Assembly (NCBI GenBank): GCA_944548615.1
Contig: OX155952.1
Coordinates: forward strand, 35,351,788-35,415,787
Length of the DNA: 64,000 nt
Origin: Micropterix aruncella
Taxonomy: Eukaryota > Arthropoda > Insecta > Lepidoptera > Micropterigidae
Direction: 5' to 3'
In this document: piece by piece, positions 63,196-64,000 of the stretch
Numbering within the stretch: the first letter of the stretch is position 1
Layout of the letters: each line of letters starts with the position of its first letter
Position numbers and translations under genes: made by a program
Notes under the pieces: model-generated
Told to the model about the DNA's origin: nothing
Seen by the model: the letters and a program-made list of their open reading frames with translations, nothing else
Databases searched by the model: none

Positions 63196-64000
63196 ATGGC
63201 CAGGATATACTAAAAATATTTCCGTATATTGCATAGTATTGCTGGTATTGCTAACAATGTTGCCGGGCAATGCATTACATACACATATTGCAGCGAAAAT
63301 GTGGCCCGTTTAGAAGCACCCATAGTACCTATACCGTTTTTGTGAACGGGGAAGCTTACCGAAAGCCGACCACTGCATTCGGCAGTGGACCAAATCGGTT
63401 CATTCTGACGTACGTAAATCGAGTCTGGCGAGGTTTGGCGATCGCACATCCACAGCCAGACGTTATCCTAATCTATCGTTATAATGTTAAGTATAATACC
63501 CATTTTCAGGTTTGAAAAAAAGAATGCCACCATTTTGTTAGGTTTTTCAAGTGCCAGACAGACACCTTTGCGATGCCCATAGATCAGCCAGATATTTTTT
63601 TCTAATCAATGTTGCATTTGACTTGGCAGTAAGGCAATTTTCAATAGTTCTAAAATAAGTGCAGTGCGTTTGTATATTCAAACCTGACCCACCGGAAAAC
63701 CCCAACACAAAATACAGGTCCGCTACTTAGAATAGTCACTAAATAATCCTATCGACATTTCATGACTGGGAAAATCAGTACCGAAAAAATTCACTAGCTC
63801 CCTGACTATTTCGAGTGTTGACCTGTATGAAAAAGCTTCAGGCACCCAGTTCAATATTGTTTGTAGATCTTTAGCGTTTATGAAACCGAGTGTCAAGGGA
63901 TTATAACATTTTAACGTCGCGGAAAATATATTTCATAAAATAACAGCCACCAAAAATATTCCACAGGATACCTAATATTAGAAAAATTCCAACCCTCTAA
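63196..64000. other. No gene seen
   Basis: Moderately AT-rich. Short frames on both strands at 63210-63515 show no known domain and overlap each other. No repeat edges that I can support. Confidence 0.4.

Noticed and set aside
1..64000. CRISPR array or prokaryote-type operon
   Set aside because: No regularly spaced short direct repeats with unique spacers. All recognised genes are split or eukaryotic in type, and neighbours differ in strand and function.

Overview
The window is animal nuclear DNA, almost certainly from an insect. The evidence is split genes with GT-AG introns, AATAAA-type polyadenylation signals, a short (CCTAA)n telomere-type tract, and many insect-style transposable elements. 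The order is not settled: the Helitron 5' ends and general repeat mix recall Lepidoptera, but nothing here decides it.

Five or six host genes stand out. They are: the 3' half of SMC1 (cohesin ATPase subunit, + strand, 3552-12663, cut by the left edge); the 3' part of AAGAB (adaptin-binding chaperone p34, - strand, 14388-16441, N-terminal exons not found); mitochondrial ribosomal protein bL9m (+, 38428-39249); a 13-finger C2H2 zinc-finger protein in three exons (+, 42162-46781); a CRTAP-like secreted protein without a catalytic domain (-, 50138-51247); and cytosolic HSP90 (+, 55649-58608). HSP90 has a readable heat-shock promoter, a 5'-UTR intron and an unusual coding intron. The genes serve unrelated functions (chromosome cohesion, clathrin-adaptor assembly, mitochondrial translation, transcription, collagen-type ER processing, protein folding), and I see no functional cluster.

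Between and inside them is a transposon landscape. By region: 0.5-2.8 kb has a dead hAT transposase and a dead YqaJ-domain gene. The SMC1 introns (3.8-12.3 kb) hold LINE, SINE and MITE copies. 13-20.5 kb has MITEs, SINEs, a MADF fragment and a near-perfect palindrome. 20489-25008 is a complete hAT element with 8-bp target duplication, broken by two nonsense codons. 27.4-30.4 kb is a non-LTR ORF1 (gag) region without reverse transcriptase. 30898-37296 is a PIF/Harbinger element holding both of its genes and a nested, internally deleted LINE. 37-42 kb has repeats, a complete small Helitron and a piggyBac-type MITE. 47-48.7 kb has a Penelope-like fragment and two MITEs. 51491-54537 is a MITE split by a second Harbinger element, itself hit by an RTE LINE. 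60-63.2 kb has head-to-head copies of a LINE with a C-terminal CCHC/endonuclease-like region.

The most useful second looks are the nested and nearly intact elements, the ORF1-only LINEs, the hammerhead-like motif linked to the Penelope fragment and to the palindrome, the HSP90 promoter, intron and GC3 pattern, and an orphan 177-codon reading frame at 25475. I found no CRISPR array, operon or other prokaryote-type system.
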